Source: JBEKOF01 sp049513975 (GTDB taxonomy: Bacteria; Verrucomicrobiota; Verrucomicrobiia; Limisphaerales; Palsa-1400). From it: a stretch of DNA of 35,545 bases. The notes beneath the pieces are model-generated. The model had not been told where the DNA came from. It did no database searches and was given only the letters and a program-made list of their open reading frames with translations. Numbering within the stretch: the stretch's first letter is position 1; each line of letters begins with the position of its first letter. The stretch is from the NCBI GenBank assembly GCA_049513975.1, contig JBEKVM010000046.1, forward strand, positions 1 through 35,545, given 5' to 3'. The position numbers and the translations under genes were made by a program. This document shows positions 16,801 to 23,552 of this stretch, one piece after another.

Positions 16801-17539
16801 TATCAACCGGCTGCGGCAGGAATTGAGCCACGAACCGGACCAGGACGATTGGGTGGTTTGGGGACGATGGTTTTTGGCGGATCCGTTCACGCGCACCATT
16901 TCGCCTTTTTCCAGGCAAACCGTGCCTGATTATGTCCAGAATCGAATCAAAGAGAACACCGCGGAATCGCTGGAGCAGGCCGAACGGCTGGTGGACGGCG
17001 GCGACCCATTGTTGCAACGGATCGCGGAGGCGCGCAAAATTTTAGCCGAAAAGGAAGCCCAAACGGACGCGCAAAAGGAAGCCTCGCTCTTCGTGGCCAC
17101 GAATGCCGTTGATGTCGTCAACCCCGGAGAGGAGCAGTCCGAGACCAATCATGGTTTCCATGACGTGAAAACACAAACCGGCAGTTTTCAGAAGCATGAA
17201 TTTCGAGCCGCCTTGCTGGGCGGCTGGTTCTCCTACGAGGTCAAGGTGCTGCCCGACAAACCGATGGTGGTGGTTTGCACCTACCCGGGCGACTTCAAGT
17301 TTCCAGGAAACTTCGACCTCCTGGTCAACGGCCAAAAGATCGCCACGGAAACACTCCAACCAGCGCCGCTCCTGGACAAGCCCGCGCAATTCCGCAGCAA
17401 GGAATATCGCATTCCGGAAGAGATGACGCAGGGCCTGGAGCATGTCACCCTGAAATTCCGGCCGCGTCCACGGGGCCTCACCACCCGAATTTTCTGCGTC
17501 CGCATCCTCACGGCGGAAAATAACCCCGCGCCGCATTGA
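13817..17539 (+). CDS. Second receptor-like Ser/Thr protein kinase, tandem paralogue with a shorter WD40 region
   Basis: 1,240 aa, built like its neighbour. Kinase domain about 90-395: VGEGGCGVVY, K121 in VALKVI, HRDIKPSN with D214, DFG at 235-237, GTPAYMSPE. The transmembrane helix lies at about 412-436 and is followed by a coiled coil. About nine WD40-type units span residues 545-958; several are irregular, with insertions (one of about 30 aa rich in Ala and Gly near 16440-16490) and incomplete WD motifs, so the propeller appears to be degenerating or diverging. The linker WLPQLAEVISGQALNRQG and a DUF6805-like domain (about 1098-1235, GGWFSYEVKV, FDLLVNGQKIAT) close the protein. The first 60 residues and about 50 bp of leader are nearly identical to the first kinase, showing tandem duplication. 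Confidence 0.93.
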   Translation: MKDESANPNAGEAETIFNAALAFSAAERAAYLAGACRDNLALRQRVEALLRAHEAPPGFLPEESPPARPTVNVDGADSAPDDAVGMMVGRYKLLEKVGEGGCGVVYVAEQAAPVRRRVALKVIKLGMDTKAVVARFEAERQALAMMDHPNIAKVFDAGTTETGRPFFVMELVRGIKITEYCDQANLSTKERLDLFIKICQAIQHAHQKGIIHRDIKPSNIMVTLHDGVPVPKVIDFGIAKATEGRLTDATVYTQLHQFIGTPAYMSPEQAEMSGLDIDTRSDIYSLGVLLYELLAGSTPFDAKELMASGLDAMRKTIREKEPVRPSTRLATLKGEELTTAARRRSSDAPKLIHLLKGDLDWIVMKCLEKDRTHRYETANGLAMDLKRHLDNEPVVARPPSNLYRFQKLVRRNKLAVGAVAAVAVSLILGLGISSFLFIREKAARASEATMFVREKDARRQAEDAKKQAQADAARAEAASLELKTTLSASEFVQGSRLLSEGYGSDGLAYLARSLSDNPTNEAASTRLASLLASHYWVASAGSLQPPNAPPSGPDGKQPATASADGPVREWDAQSGQPLTETLKLGGSFTSAQFSPDGKRIVTVSGDGAHNTAQLWDAQTGQPLTGPLRDGNKLNSAQFSPDGKQIVTASADKTARVWDAQSGQPLTEPLEHDGAVMSAQFSPDGKRIVTVCSSNTARVWDAQSGRLTQSLKHDSKVNSAQFSPDGKRIVTVSDLAVRVWDAQSGQPLTEPLLPGGQATSAQFSPDGKQILTVSGEHRIFAARRWDAQSGRPLTEPFLYGTNVTSAQFSPDGKRIFTASFMTESSAGNFGGSARVWDAQTGKLLASPVHSDFGFFGMQFSRDGKRILTSAIDFARLMGAAAETAAGGTAPNRFSIRFLTQVWDAQSGQPLTDPLRQEGNDSLYSVSSQAMPISALFSPDGRRILTWSYDGIARIWDVAPPAENHPAWLPQLAEVISGQALNRQGVLEPTPLNRVEIINRLRQELSHEPDQDDWVVWGRWFLADPFTRTISPFSRQTVPDYVQNRIKENTAESLEQAERLVDGGDPLLQRIAEARKILAEKEAQTDAQKEASLFVATNAVDVVNPGEEQSETNHGFHDVKTQTGSFQKHEFRAALLGGWFSYEVKVLPDKPMVVVCTYPGDFKFPGNFDLLVNGQKIATETLQPAPLLDKPAQFRSKEYRIPEEMTQGLEHVTLKFRPRPRGLTTRIFCVRILTAENNPAPH

Positions 17540-18093
17540 CAGAATCGAGAGCTGAACTTTTACTTTTCCCTTTGCTCCGGCTTGCCGGAACCGAAGCTGG
17601 AGCGGAAAGGGGTGTATTGTTCGCCCAGCGGCGCCTGGCCGTTGCCAAACACCTCCATCTCGGCCAGGCCAGGCCAGCAGCCGTCGTCGGCCCAGGCGAA
17701 AAGAAAGGGCTTGCTTGTCAGTTGCATTCCAGCGGCAAGTGATGCCCTTTCAGCTTTTCGACAAATCAAATCATAATTCGTTCCTCTCCTCCATCCCGGA
17801 CCAAGCCGCCGGGACCAAGCCGCCCGGGTGTGAAACAACATTCTTCAAATTGGGCGACAACGCCTGTATCCAGGCCAAAGCGGAACTGGCGTTCCGCACT
17901 CCAAGACGCTTCGCGTTCAGGGCGGATAGCCGGGGTGCCGACAGGTCTTGGAGTGCGGGCGCGACAGCGCCGCTTTCCTGCTCGCGCCCGCCGTTTTGTC
18001 CGGAAACCGATACACCGACCTTACGCTCTTCACTGAAGATGCAAACGAATCGAAGAATTCTCTCTCACGCCCGGCCCGCAAGAAAAGGATTGC
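17540..18093. other. Intergenic region with a possible gene remnant and a palindromic element
   Basis: No intact gene is supported here. On the minus strand a frame ending at 17560 encodes a coherent stretch (about 17560-17760) including FAWADDGCWPGLAEMEVFG, similar in style to the last strands of discoidin or NPCBM-like modules of secreted hydrolases. It has no plausible start and the sequence upstream of it looks non-coding, so it may be the tail of a decayed gene. The palindrome at 17895-17957 lies downstream of it on the plus strand. Confidence 0.3.
17895..17957. repeat. REP-like palindrome
   Basis: A perfect 13-bp inverted repeat, CGCACTCCAAGAC at 17895-17907 and GTCTTGGAGTGCG at 17945-17957, encloses a 37-nt loop; the following GGGCGCGACAGCGCCGC can form a second small hairpin. 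The layout is that of a dispersed extragenic palindrome. There is no T-run, so a simple intrinsic terminator for the kinase gene is unlikely. Confidence 0.5.
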
Positions 18094-18792
18094 TTGCGGG
18101 GGTTGGTTGGTTCAAAAGTAGCGCCCGTGCCAGCACGAGCATCCAAGCCGCCGGATTTCCGTTTTGAATCGGACCTCCTGCAACGGGGCTTCACTTCCAT
18201 CGCCGGGGTGGACGAAGCGGGCCGCGGGCCGCTGGCCGGGCCGGTCGTGGCCGCCGCCGTTGTGTTCCCGGCGGATTGGATTCGGCGCGGCCTGCCCGAA
18301 TTTTTGCGGGAGATCAACGATTCCAAACAGCTTTCCGCCCCAACGCGGGAGGTTCTTTATGCGGCGTTGGTTTCCAACACAGAAATTCGTTTCGGCATCG
18401 CTGCGGTGGACGCGCCGCTCATTGATCAAATCAACATTCTCCAGGCGACCCATCGCGCCATGAACCTGGCGCTGGCAAAATTAAATCCGCCGCCCCAGCA
18501 CGTCCTGGTGGACGGCCTGCGCGTCAAAACCCTCGATTTCCCCCAAACCCCCATCGTCTCCGGCGACGCCTTGAGCTGGTCCATCGCCGCCGCCAGCATT
18601 CTGGCCAAAGTCACCCGCGACCGTCTCATGGTGGAGTTCGACCGCGAGTATCCCGGCTATGGTTTTTCCGGCCACAAAGGTTACGGGACGGAGCAGCATC
18701 TCGCGGCCCTGAAAGAGCGCGGCCCCTGTCCGATCCATCGTCATTCCTTTTCCCCGCTCCGCCCCGCGCAGACGGAACTTTTTCCCCAATGA
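18094..18792 (+). CDS. rnhB: Ribonuclease HII
   Basis: A cytoplasmic endonuclease that cuts the RNA strand of RNA-DNA hybrids and single ribonucleotides in DNA. The 232-aa protein carries the metal-binding DEAGRGPLAGP motif near 40-50, NDSKQLS near 80, the DALSWSIAAASILAKVTRD block near 155-172, and the C-terminal GFSGHKGYGTEQH. The start is uncertain: TTG at 18094 follows AAAAGGA by four bases, TTG at 18103 and GTG at 18127 are alternatives, and no ATG is in frame before the first motif. Its stop overlaps yraN as ATGA, so the two are translated together. Confidence 0.93.
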   Translation: MRGLVGSKVAPVPARASKPPDFRFESDLLQRGFTSIAGVDEAGRGPLAGPVVAAAVVFPADWIRRGLPEFLREINDSKQLSAPTREVLYAALVSNTEIRFGIAAVDAPLIDQINILQATHRAMNLALAKLNPPPQHVLVDGLRVKTLDFPQTPIVSGDALSWSIAAASILAKVTRDRLMVEFDREYPGYGFSGHKGYGTEQHLAALKERGPCPIHRHSFSPLRPAQTELFPQ

Positions 18793-19217
18793 CCTTGCTG
18801 GAACGGCTCAAATCGTGGCGCGGCAAAGAACCGCCGCCCTTGAGCGCGCGCCGCGGCGCCTTGGGCGAGCGCGCGGCCAAAAAACATCTGCAAAAGGCCG
18901 GCCTGAAATTCCTCACCGCCAATTTCCGCACGCGCCGCGGCGAATTGGATCTGGTCTTCCGCGACGCCGATTGCCTGGTCTTCGCCGAAGTTAAAACCCG
19001 TTCCTCGGAAGACTGGACCCGTCCCGCCGCGGCCGTGAACAAGGAAAAGCGCCGCCGCCTTTCCCGCTGCGCCCTCGACTACCTGCGGCTCCTGAAAAAC
19101 CCGCCCATAAAAATTCGTTTTGACGTGGTGGAAGTCTTGTTGCAGGACGGCGCGGTGGCCGAAGTCCGTCATCTGCCCAACACCTTCACCCTCTCCGCCC
19201 CCTGGCGCTACGGCTGA
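18789..19217 (+). CDS. yraN: YraN/UPF0102 family endonuclease-like protein
   Basis: 142 aa, the usual size for UPF0102. It shows LGERAAKKHLQKAGLKFL, then RRGELDLVFRDADCLVFAEVKTRSS, in which the E-x-D and E-V-K residues form the PD-(D/E)XK nuclease-like core of the family. The cellular substrate is not settled; the usual neighbourhood with rnhB suggests a role in DNA repair or processing. The ATG at 18789 overlaps the rnhB stop by four bases. Confidence 0.92.
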   Translation: MTLLERLKSWRGKEPPPLSARRGALGERAAKKHLQKAGLKFLTANFRTRRGELDLVFRDADCLVFAEVKTRSSEDWTRPAAAVNKEKRRRLSRCALDYLRLLKNPPIKIRFDVVEVLLQDGAVAEVRHLPNTFTLSAPWRYG

Positions 19218-19224
19218 ATCCACT

Positions 19225-20238
19225 ATGAAAATTCTATTTATCGGCGGCACCGGTTTTATCAGCACTTCGGTCAGCCGGCTGGCCGCGGCCAAAGGTTTCG
19301 ATTTGTACCTGCTCAACCGCGGGCTGCGAAAACCCGACTTGCCCGGAGTCCGCCGGCTGACCGCCGACTTTCGCCAGCCGGATCAAGCCCGCGCCGCGCT
19401 GGGCAAGCTGCAATTTGACACGGTGGTGGATTGGATCGCCTATACGCCGGAGGACATTGAGCGCGACCTGGCCCTCTTCCGGGACCGCACCCGGCAATTC
19501 ATCTTCATCAGTTCCGCCTCCGCCTACCAAAAGCCGCCCGGCCACCATGTCATCCGCGAGTCAACCCCGTTGCATAATCCCTACTGGGACTACGCCCGCA
19601 ACAAGATCGCCTGCGAAGAGCGCCTGACACGGGCCTGGCGCGAAGAGGGCTTCCCCGCCACCATTGTCCGCCCTTCCCTGACTTATGGCGACGCGAATTT
19701 CCCCATCGCGCTCGGCGGCTGGGGCTGCTACACCCTGGCGGACCGTTTGAAAAAGGGCCGGCCCATCATCGTTCATGGCGACGGTTCCTCCTTGTGGGTC
19801 GTCACCCATGCCGACGATTTTGCCCGCGGATTTTGCGGGCTGCTCGGCAACCGGCAAGCGGCAGGCGACGTTTTCCACATCACTTCCGACGAAGTGCTGA
19901 CCTGGAACCAGATTTACGAAACCATCGCCGACGCCCTCGGGGTCAAAGCCAACCTGGTCCATATCCCCTCCGATTTTATCGCCAGGGTGGCCCCCGCGCT
20001 GGCGGGTCCCCTGCTGGGCGACAAAACTTGGAGCGTGATTTTCGACAACAGCAAAATCAAGGCCTTCGTGCCCGGTTTTCAGGCCGTCATCTCCTTCCAC
20101 GAAGGCATCCGCCGGACCCTGGCCTGGTTTGACGCCGACAAGAAGCGCCGTCGTGTGGACCCGGCTGTCAACAAACAACTGGAAACCATTCTAACCGCCT
20201 ACGCCGCCCGCTCCCCTAAAATTGGGGGTCACATCTAA
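19225..20238 (+). CDS. NAD-dependent epimerase/dehydratase (extended SDR)
   Basis: 337 aa from ATG 19225, only 7 bp after yraN. The N-terminus MKILFIGGTGFIS carries the GxxGxxG dinucleotide-binding motif; FISSASAY and the YARNK (YxxxK) motif supply the catalytic Ser, Tyr and Lys expected of extended SDR enzymes. Likely substrates are nucleotide sugars, but the protein also resembles the CSP41-like branch, so the substrate is open. A longer frame from 19120 overlaps yraN and is rejected. The last six residues (KIGGHI) and the stop are encoded by the left arm of a perfect inverted repeat, so the original C-terminus may have been replaced by insertion. Confidence 0.85.
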   Translation: MKILFIGGTGFISTSVSRLAAAKGFDLYLLNRGLRKPDLPGVRRLTADFRQPDQARAALGKLQFDTVVDWIAYTPEDIERDLALFRDRTRQFIFISSASAYQKPPGHHVIRESTPLHNPYWDYARNKIACEERLTRAWREEGFPATIVRPSLTYGDANFPIALGGWGCYTLADRLKKGRPIIVHGDGSSLWVVTHADDFARGFCGLLGNRQAAGDVFHITSDEVLTWNQIYETIADALGVKANLVHIPSDFIARVAPALAGPLLGDKTWSVIFDNSKIKAFVPGFQAVISFHEGIRRTLAWFDADKKRRRVDPAVNKQLETILTAYAARSPKIGGHI

Positions 20239-20298
20239 ACATTCTACATTTGAATGTCTTTTCGACAGAAAAGTAGAATGTTTAGATGTGACCCCCAA
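20222..20298. repeat. Perfect 26-bp inverted repeat overlapping the epimerase stop codon
   Basis: The arms 20222-20247 and 20273-20298 are exact reverse complements (left arm begins TTGGGGGTCACATCTAAACA), with a 25-nt loop. The left arm supplies the last codons of the SDR gene and its TAA at 20236-20238. The hairpin is far stronger than needed for termination and has no T-run. A REP/RAYT-type or MITE-type insertion is the likeliest origin. It may still end transcription of the rnhB operon and shield the next gene. Confidence 0.7.
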
Positions 20299-20385
20299 CG
20301 AGTTGGAGGCGGGACAGCCGGAATGAAAACCGCGCCGTGCGCCAGCCCTCTTTCCTTCTCTGACAAAGCATGATTTAATTTCGAT

Positions 20386-22206
20386 ATGAAAATCTCACGT
20401 CGACTGCTCCTCACCGCGATTGCCCTCACGGCGGCTGGTCTTTCTCTCCTTGCCCAGAACAGCGCCGCGCCCGTCGGCAACGCCGCCTCCGCGCCGGCGG
20501 ATGGCACGGTCCGGCGCCTCGTCTTCGATGGCGTCAAGTCGGAGCAAAAGTGGGCGTTGAATGACCTAAACCCCGGCCTGCCGTCTGATTGGTCGCCTTA
20601 CAATTATCTCGTCCTGGAGATGCGCACCTCCAGCCCGCAGCGGTTTTCGCTTTGGGTTCACACCGCCAACGGCCCGCGCCGCATCATGCTCCAGCCCTTC
20701 GGCCAGAACGTCTGGCTCCGCGCCTCCATCCCGCTGGGCTACTTGCGGGGCCGCGACCAGAAAGGCACCGACCTGGCCTCTGTCAACAATCGCCGCGCCG
20801 ATTCCCTCTGGATGTCCGTCTGGGGACCGTTCGGCGACCTCGCCGCCGTCCAGTCCCTGGCTTTCGTCATGGATTATCCCATTAACCAGCCGGCGGTCGA
20901 GATTCGCGCCGTCCGGCTGTCCAAGGACGACGAAGGCTCGGCCTTCCTGGAAAAGACACCCGTGCTGGATGAATTCGGCCAATGGGCCCAGGCCGATTGG
21001 CCGCGCAAAATCCACAGCCGCTCCCAGCTCGACCAGGAACTCGCCGACGAAGACAAATCGCTCAAGCCCGGCGATTTCGGGTGTTGCGAATACGGCGGCT
21101 ACACCAACACCCATGCCCAGGCGACCGGCTTTTTCCGCGTTGAACAAATTGACGGCAAGTGGTGGTTCGTGGATCCGCACGGTCACTTGTTCCTGTCCAC
21201 CAGTTTAAACGGTCTCGGTGGACGCGGTGGCCGCGGCGGCGGGGCCAATGCGCCAACTAATGCCGGCTCCGCTCTCCAGGCCCGCCGCCTCAACGCCTGG
21301 GGATTCAACACCGGCGCCCAGGGCATGAACAAGCCCTACATCGTCATGGTCGCGGCGCGGGGGGCAGCCAACACCTTCCTCGGTCTGCCCGATGTCTATT
21401 CCGACGAGTTCGCCGGCGCTGCCGAACAGGCTGCCGTCCGCTTGTGCGCGCCGCGCAAGGACGATCCTCTCGTGCTCGGCTATTTCATCGGCAACGAACC
21501 TCCTTGGGCCAACCGCGAATCCGAAGTCGTGGACATGATCCTCAAAGGCCCCGAAACGGCCACCCAACTCAAACTCAAGGAATTCCTCCAAGCCGGCGAC
21601 ACTCCCGCGCGCCGCGCCAATTTCGTCCTCGCCGCCTTCGAGAAGCAGCTCGCGGTCGCCTGCGGCGCCATTCGCCAGCAGGACTCCAATCACCTCATCC
21701 TCGGCATCCGCTTCGGCGGCGATGTCCCCGACGCCGTGTTGCGGGCCGCCCATGTCTTTGACGTGTGCAGCATCAATGTTTACGAATACGAACCCACCAA
21801 ACAGGTTGAGCGCGCTTGCCGCGTGACCGGACGTCCCGTGCTCATCGGCGAATTTCATTTCGGCGTGCCTGCCGATGGTTTGGGCGCCGGCCTGGTCCAG
21901 ACGCGCGACCAGGTCGAGCGCGCCAACGGCTACCGCTACTACGTCGAACAGGCGGCGGCGTTGCCGGGATTTGTCGGCGCCCACTGGTTCACCTGGCGCG
22001 ATGAGCCGGTCTTGGGCCGCTTTGATGGCGAGAATTACAATATCGGCTTGGTGGATGTGACCGATCGTCCCTACCCGGAACTGGTTGCCGGCGCGAAGGC
22101 CACCCATGCGCGGCTGTTCGAGGTGCATTCGGGCAAAGCCCCTCCGTTCAACCAACGCCCCAAAGCCTCCAGCGCCGGAACCCCCGCCTCGCCCTGGACC
22201 CAGTAA
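20386..22206 (+). CDS. Secreted clan-A glycoside hydrolase, GH50 agarase-like
   Basis: 606 aa with a clear signal peptide (MKISRRLLLTAIALTAAGLSLLAQ). An N-terminal beta-sandwich (about 40-185) resembles the carbohydrate-binding-like domain of GH50 agarases. GYTNTHAQATGFFRVEQIDGK-type sequence at about 240-260 and WWFVDPHGHLFLSTSLN introduce the (beta/alpha)8 barrel. Candidate catalytic residues are E371 in GYFIGNEPPW (acid/base) and E489 in VLIGEFHFG (nucleophile), separated as expected for clan A. The C-terminal 25 residues are disordered. A polysaccharide-degrading role is likely; agarose itself is not shown, and other beta-galactans are possible. It is flanked by an inverted repeat upstream and the tRNA remnant downstream. 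Confidence 0.8.
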   Translation: MKISRRLLLTAIALTAAGLSLLAQNSAAPVGNAASAPADGTVRRLVFDGVKSEQKWALNDLNPGLPSDWSPYNYLVLEMRTSSPQRFSLWVHTANGPRRIMLQPFGQNVWLRASIPLGYLRGRDQKGTDLASVNNRRADSLWMSVWGPFGDLAAVQSLAFVMDYPINQPAVEIRAVRLSKDDEGSAFLEKTPVLDEFGQWAQADWPRKIHSRSQLDQELADEDKSLKPGDFGCCEYGGYTNTHAQATGFFRVEQIDGKWWFVDPHGHLFLSTSLNGLGGRGGRGGGANAPTNAGSALQARRLNAWGFNTGAQGMNKPYIVMVAARGAANTFLGLPDVYSDEFAGAAEQAAVRLCAPRKDDPLVLGYFIGNEPPWANRESEVVDMILKGPETATQLKLKEFLQAGDTPARRANFVLAAFEKQLAVACGAIRQQDSNHLILGIRFGGDVPDAVLRAAHVFDVCSINVYEYEPTKQVERACRVTGRPVLIGEFHFGVPADGLGAGLVQTRDQVERANGYRYYVEQAAALPGFVGAHWFTWRDEPVLGRFDGENYNIGLVDVTDRPYPELVAGAKATHARLFEVHSGKAPPFNQRPKASSAGTPASPWTQ

Positions 22207-22265
22207 TCTGGTCGGAATCGTCTTGCCTTGGACCCCGGCTCGTGCGAAATAAGAGGCTGCTGGTT

Positions 22266-22306
22266 GCCTCGGTAGCTCAGTTGGTCAGAGCAGTTGACTC
22301 TTAATC
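22266..22306 (+). pseudogene. Truncated tRNA-Lys(CTT), 5' half only
   Basis: The sequence fits the first half of a tRNA: acceptor strand GCCTCGG (22266-22272), TA, D-stem GCTC/GAGC with loop AGTTGGTCA, base A, anticodon 5' stem GTTGA, loop CTCTTAA with anticodon CTT. After two bases of the 3' stem (TC) it breaks off: TCCGT cannot pair with GTTGA, and no T-arm or CCGAGGC acceptor strand follows. The break inside the anticodon stem is where several tyrosine recombinases cross over, so this is probably the attachment-site half at the edge of an integrated element. Confidence 0.75.
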
Positions 22307-22460
22307 CGTCAATACTGTTTTCCTGAATCATCCCACGTCATCCCGACCCTGATTTGCAAGGGTTTACGACTTTTTCGTCATCCCGCATCATCCCGAATCC
22401 GCTCGAAAATTGGCAAACGGTATCAGATTCCAGTATCAGATTCGCCGCAGAGCGGCGGAA
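22307..22460 (+). other. Candidate attachment-site arm with phased repeats
   Basis: Four copies of TCATCCC lie at 22328, 22338, 22378 and 22388: two pairs, each 10 bp apart, with the pairs 50 bp apart. Between them is GATTTGCAAGGGTTTACGAC, a string like those found next to integrase core sites. An 11-bp direct repeat GTATCAGATTC (22420-22430 and 22433-22443) and a small hairpin (GCCGC-AGA-GCGGC, about 22444-22456) follow. This layout suits arm-type binding sites of a tyrosine recombinase. Confidence 0.5.
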
Positions 22461-22898
22461 ATCACCTGCCCTGAGTCAACATGCAAGACCGACAGCGTGC
22501 CCACCGCGAAACCTCGAACGCCGATGAGTCGCAGAAAGCGGCTTTCAACGACACATCGGCTCGATTTGGGGCCTGACTTCGCCGATTCAAGCCGGTTCCA
22601 CTCCGCCCAATCCAGCGCCGCCCGGCGAACCGCTCCACCGGCCCGCGCTTTCCTTCCACTCCGTTCCACCGTCTCAAATCGTCGAAGACAGGCTGCCCCC
22701 TCGCCGTGAGCGCGCAAGCTGTCGCCAAGTCCCATCGGCCAGCAGGCCGCGCATCTGGGCCTTGCCGAAACTCCCGCCCTCACATCGCCCCAAAAACCAG
22801 TCCGCCCTCTGACGCCCAAGCAAGCCGCCGGCCGTACGCCTGCCCACCAGTCACCAGGCGACAGACCGCGACATCGGCGGCAAACTCAAGCTGACCAT
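22461..22898. other. Gene-poor stretch inside the island edge
   Basis: No supported gene. The frames found here lack recognisable domains and are rich in Arg, Pro and Ser in the way of random GC-rich sequence. Repeated CCACTCCG/CCGCCC-type strings (22595-22680) resemble the non-coding sequence at 33880-34400. Confidence 0.4.
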
Positions 22899-23528
22899 TC
22901 ATTTACCCCCCATCCCAAAGGCTTCGTCAATTTTGTGTTGCAGGTTTCCCTTAACCAATTTCAAAAAATGCTTGTACGGGATGAATCTTCCCGTGCCCCC
23001 GCACGGCACCTTATGCCCGAGGAACAGCATCTCGAAAATCTCCTCCCCCGTATCCAGGTAAACAGGGCGCGTCGTAGCGAACAACGACTGCCGAGGATGT
23101 TTCCACCGGAACGTGGTTTTGTCGCTCTTGAAACGGACCTCGAAATTGTGGAACCATTCCCTTGCATCGAAGACCCACACCAGATCCTCCCAAAAAGTCT
23201 CTCGCTCTTGAATGTCCCGAGGCTCAATCGCAGAGTGCTGAAATTCGATTACAACTCCGTAACGCACTGCGACATCCGCCCTGTGGGGTGCCTTCCAGAA
23301 CTCGCGCCATTCTTCTGGAAACCGCATCTTCCATTTCAAATGCCAATCAGTTTCCGTCTCGTGCCACGGATCACACTCGGCTGTTTCGTGGTGCCAATGC
23401 CAAATCCGAACATCCCCGCAGTGCGCCCTGACCGCGCCACCGCATCCAGGACAGATGCCCTGACCGCCAGGCCCAGCCCGGACCTTTTCCCTGTTCTCAT
23501 TCAAGGCCCAAATCATAATGCGAGACAC
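22899..23528 (-). CDS. CoiA-like PD-(D/E)XK nuclease
   Basis: 209 aa. The N-terminus has a small zinc-ribbon-like region (ICPGCGGAVRAHCG, followed by WHWHHE) matching the CP.CG...HF.H start of competence protein CoiA. The nuclease core reads HRADVAVRYGVVIEFQHSAI near 82-101, with D and E-x-Q in place of the catalytic D and E-x-K, as is usual in CoiA, then ERETFWEDLVWVFDA. CoiA homologues act in DNA uptake in Firmicutes; outside them, stand-alone versions occur in mobile regions with unknown roles. The start is GTG at 23528, with ATG at 23516 possible. It lies 24 bp after the giant protein gene, as last gene of the operon. Confidence 0.75.
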   Translation of the reverse strand: MSRIMIWALNENREKVRAGPGGQGICPGCGGAVRAHCGDVRIWHWHHETAECDPWHETETDWHLKWKMRFPEEWREFWKAPHRADVAVRYGVVIEFQHSAIEPRDIQERETFWEDLVWVFDAREWFHNFEVRFKSDKTTFRWKHPRQSLFATTRPVYLDTGEEIFEMLFLGHKVPCGGTGRFIPYKHFLKLVKGNLQHKIDEAFGMGGK

Positions 23529-23552
23529 CGATCAAGGATTCTCCCTCGTTGT

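Noticed and set aside
17715..18167. 150-codon plus-strand frame upstream of rnhB
   Set aside because: It runs through the palindrome at 17895-17957, has no domain, and overlaps the rnhB start.
22307..22340. Reconstituted 3' half of the tRNA-Lys
   Set aside because: No T-arm (GGTTCGA-like) and no strand complementary to the acceptor GCCTCGG is present in the following 150 bp.
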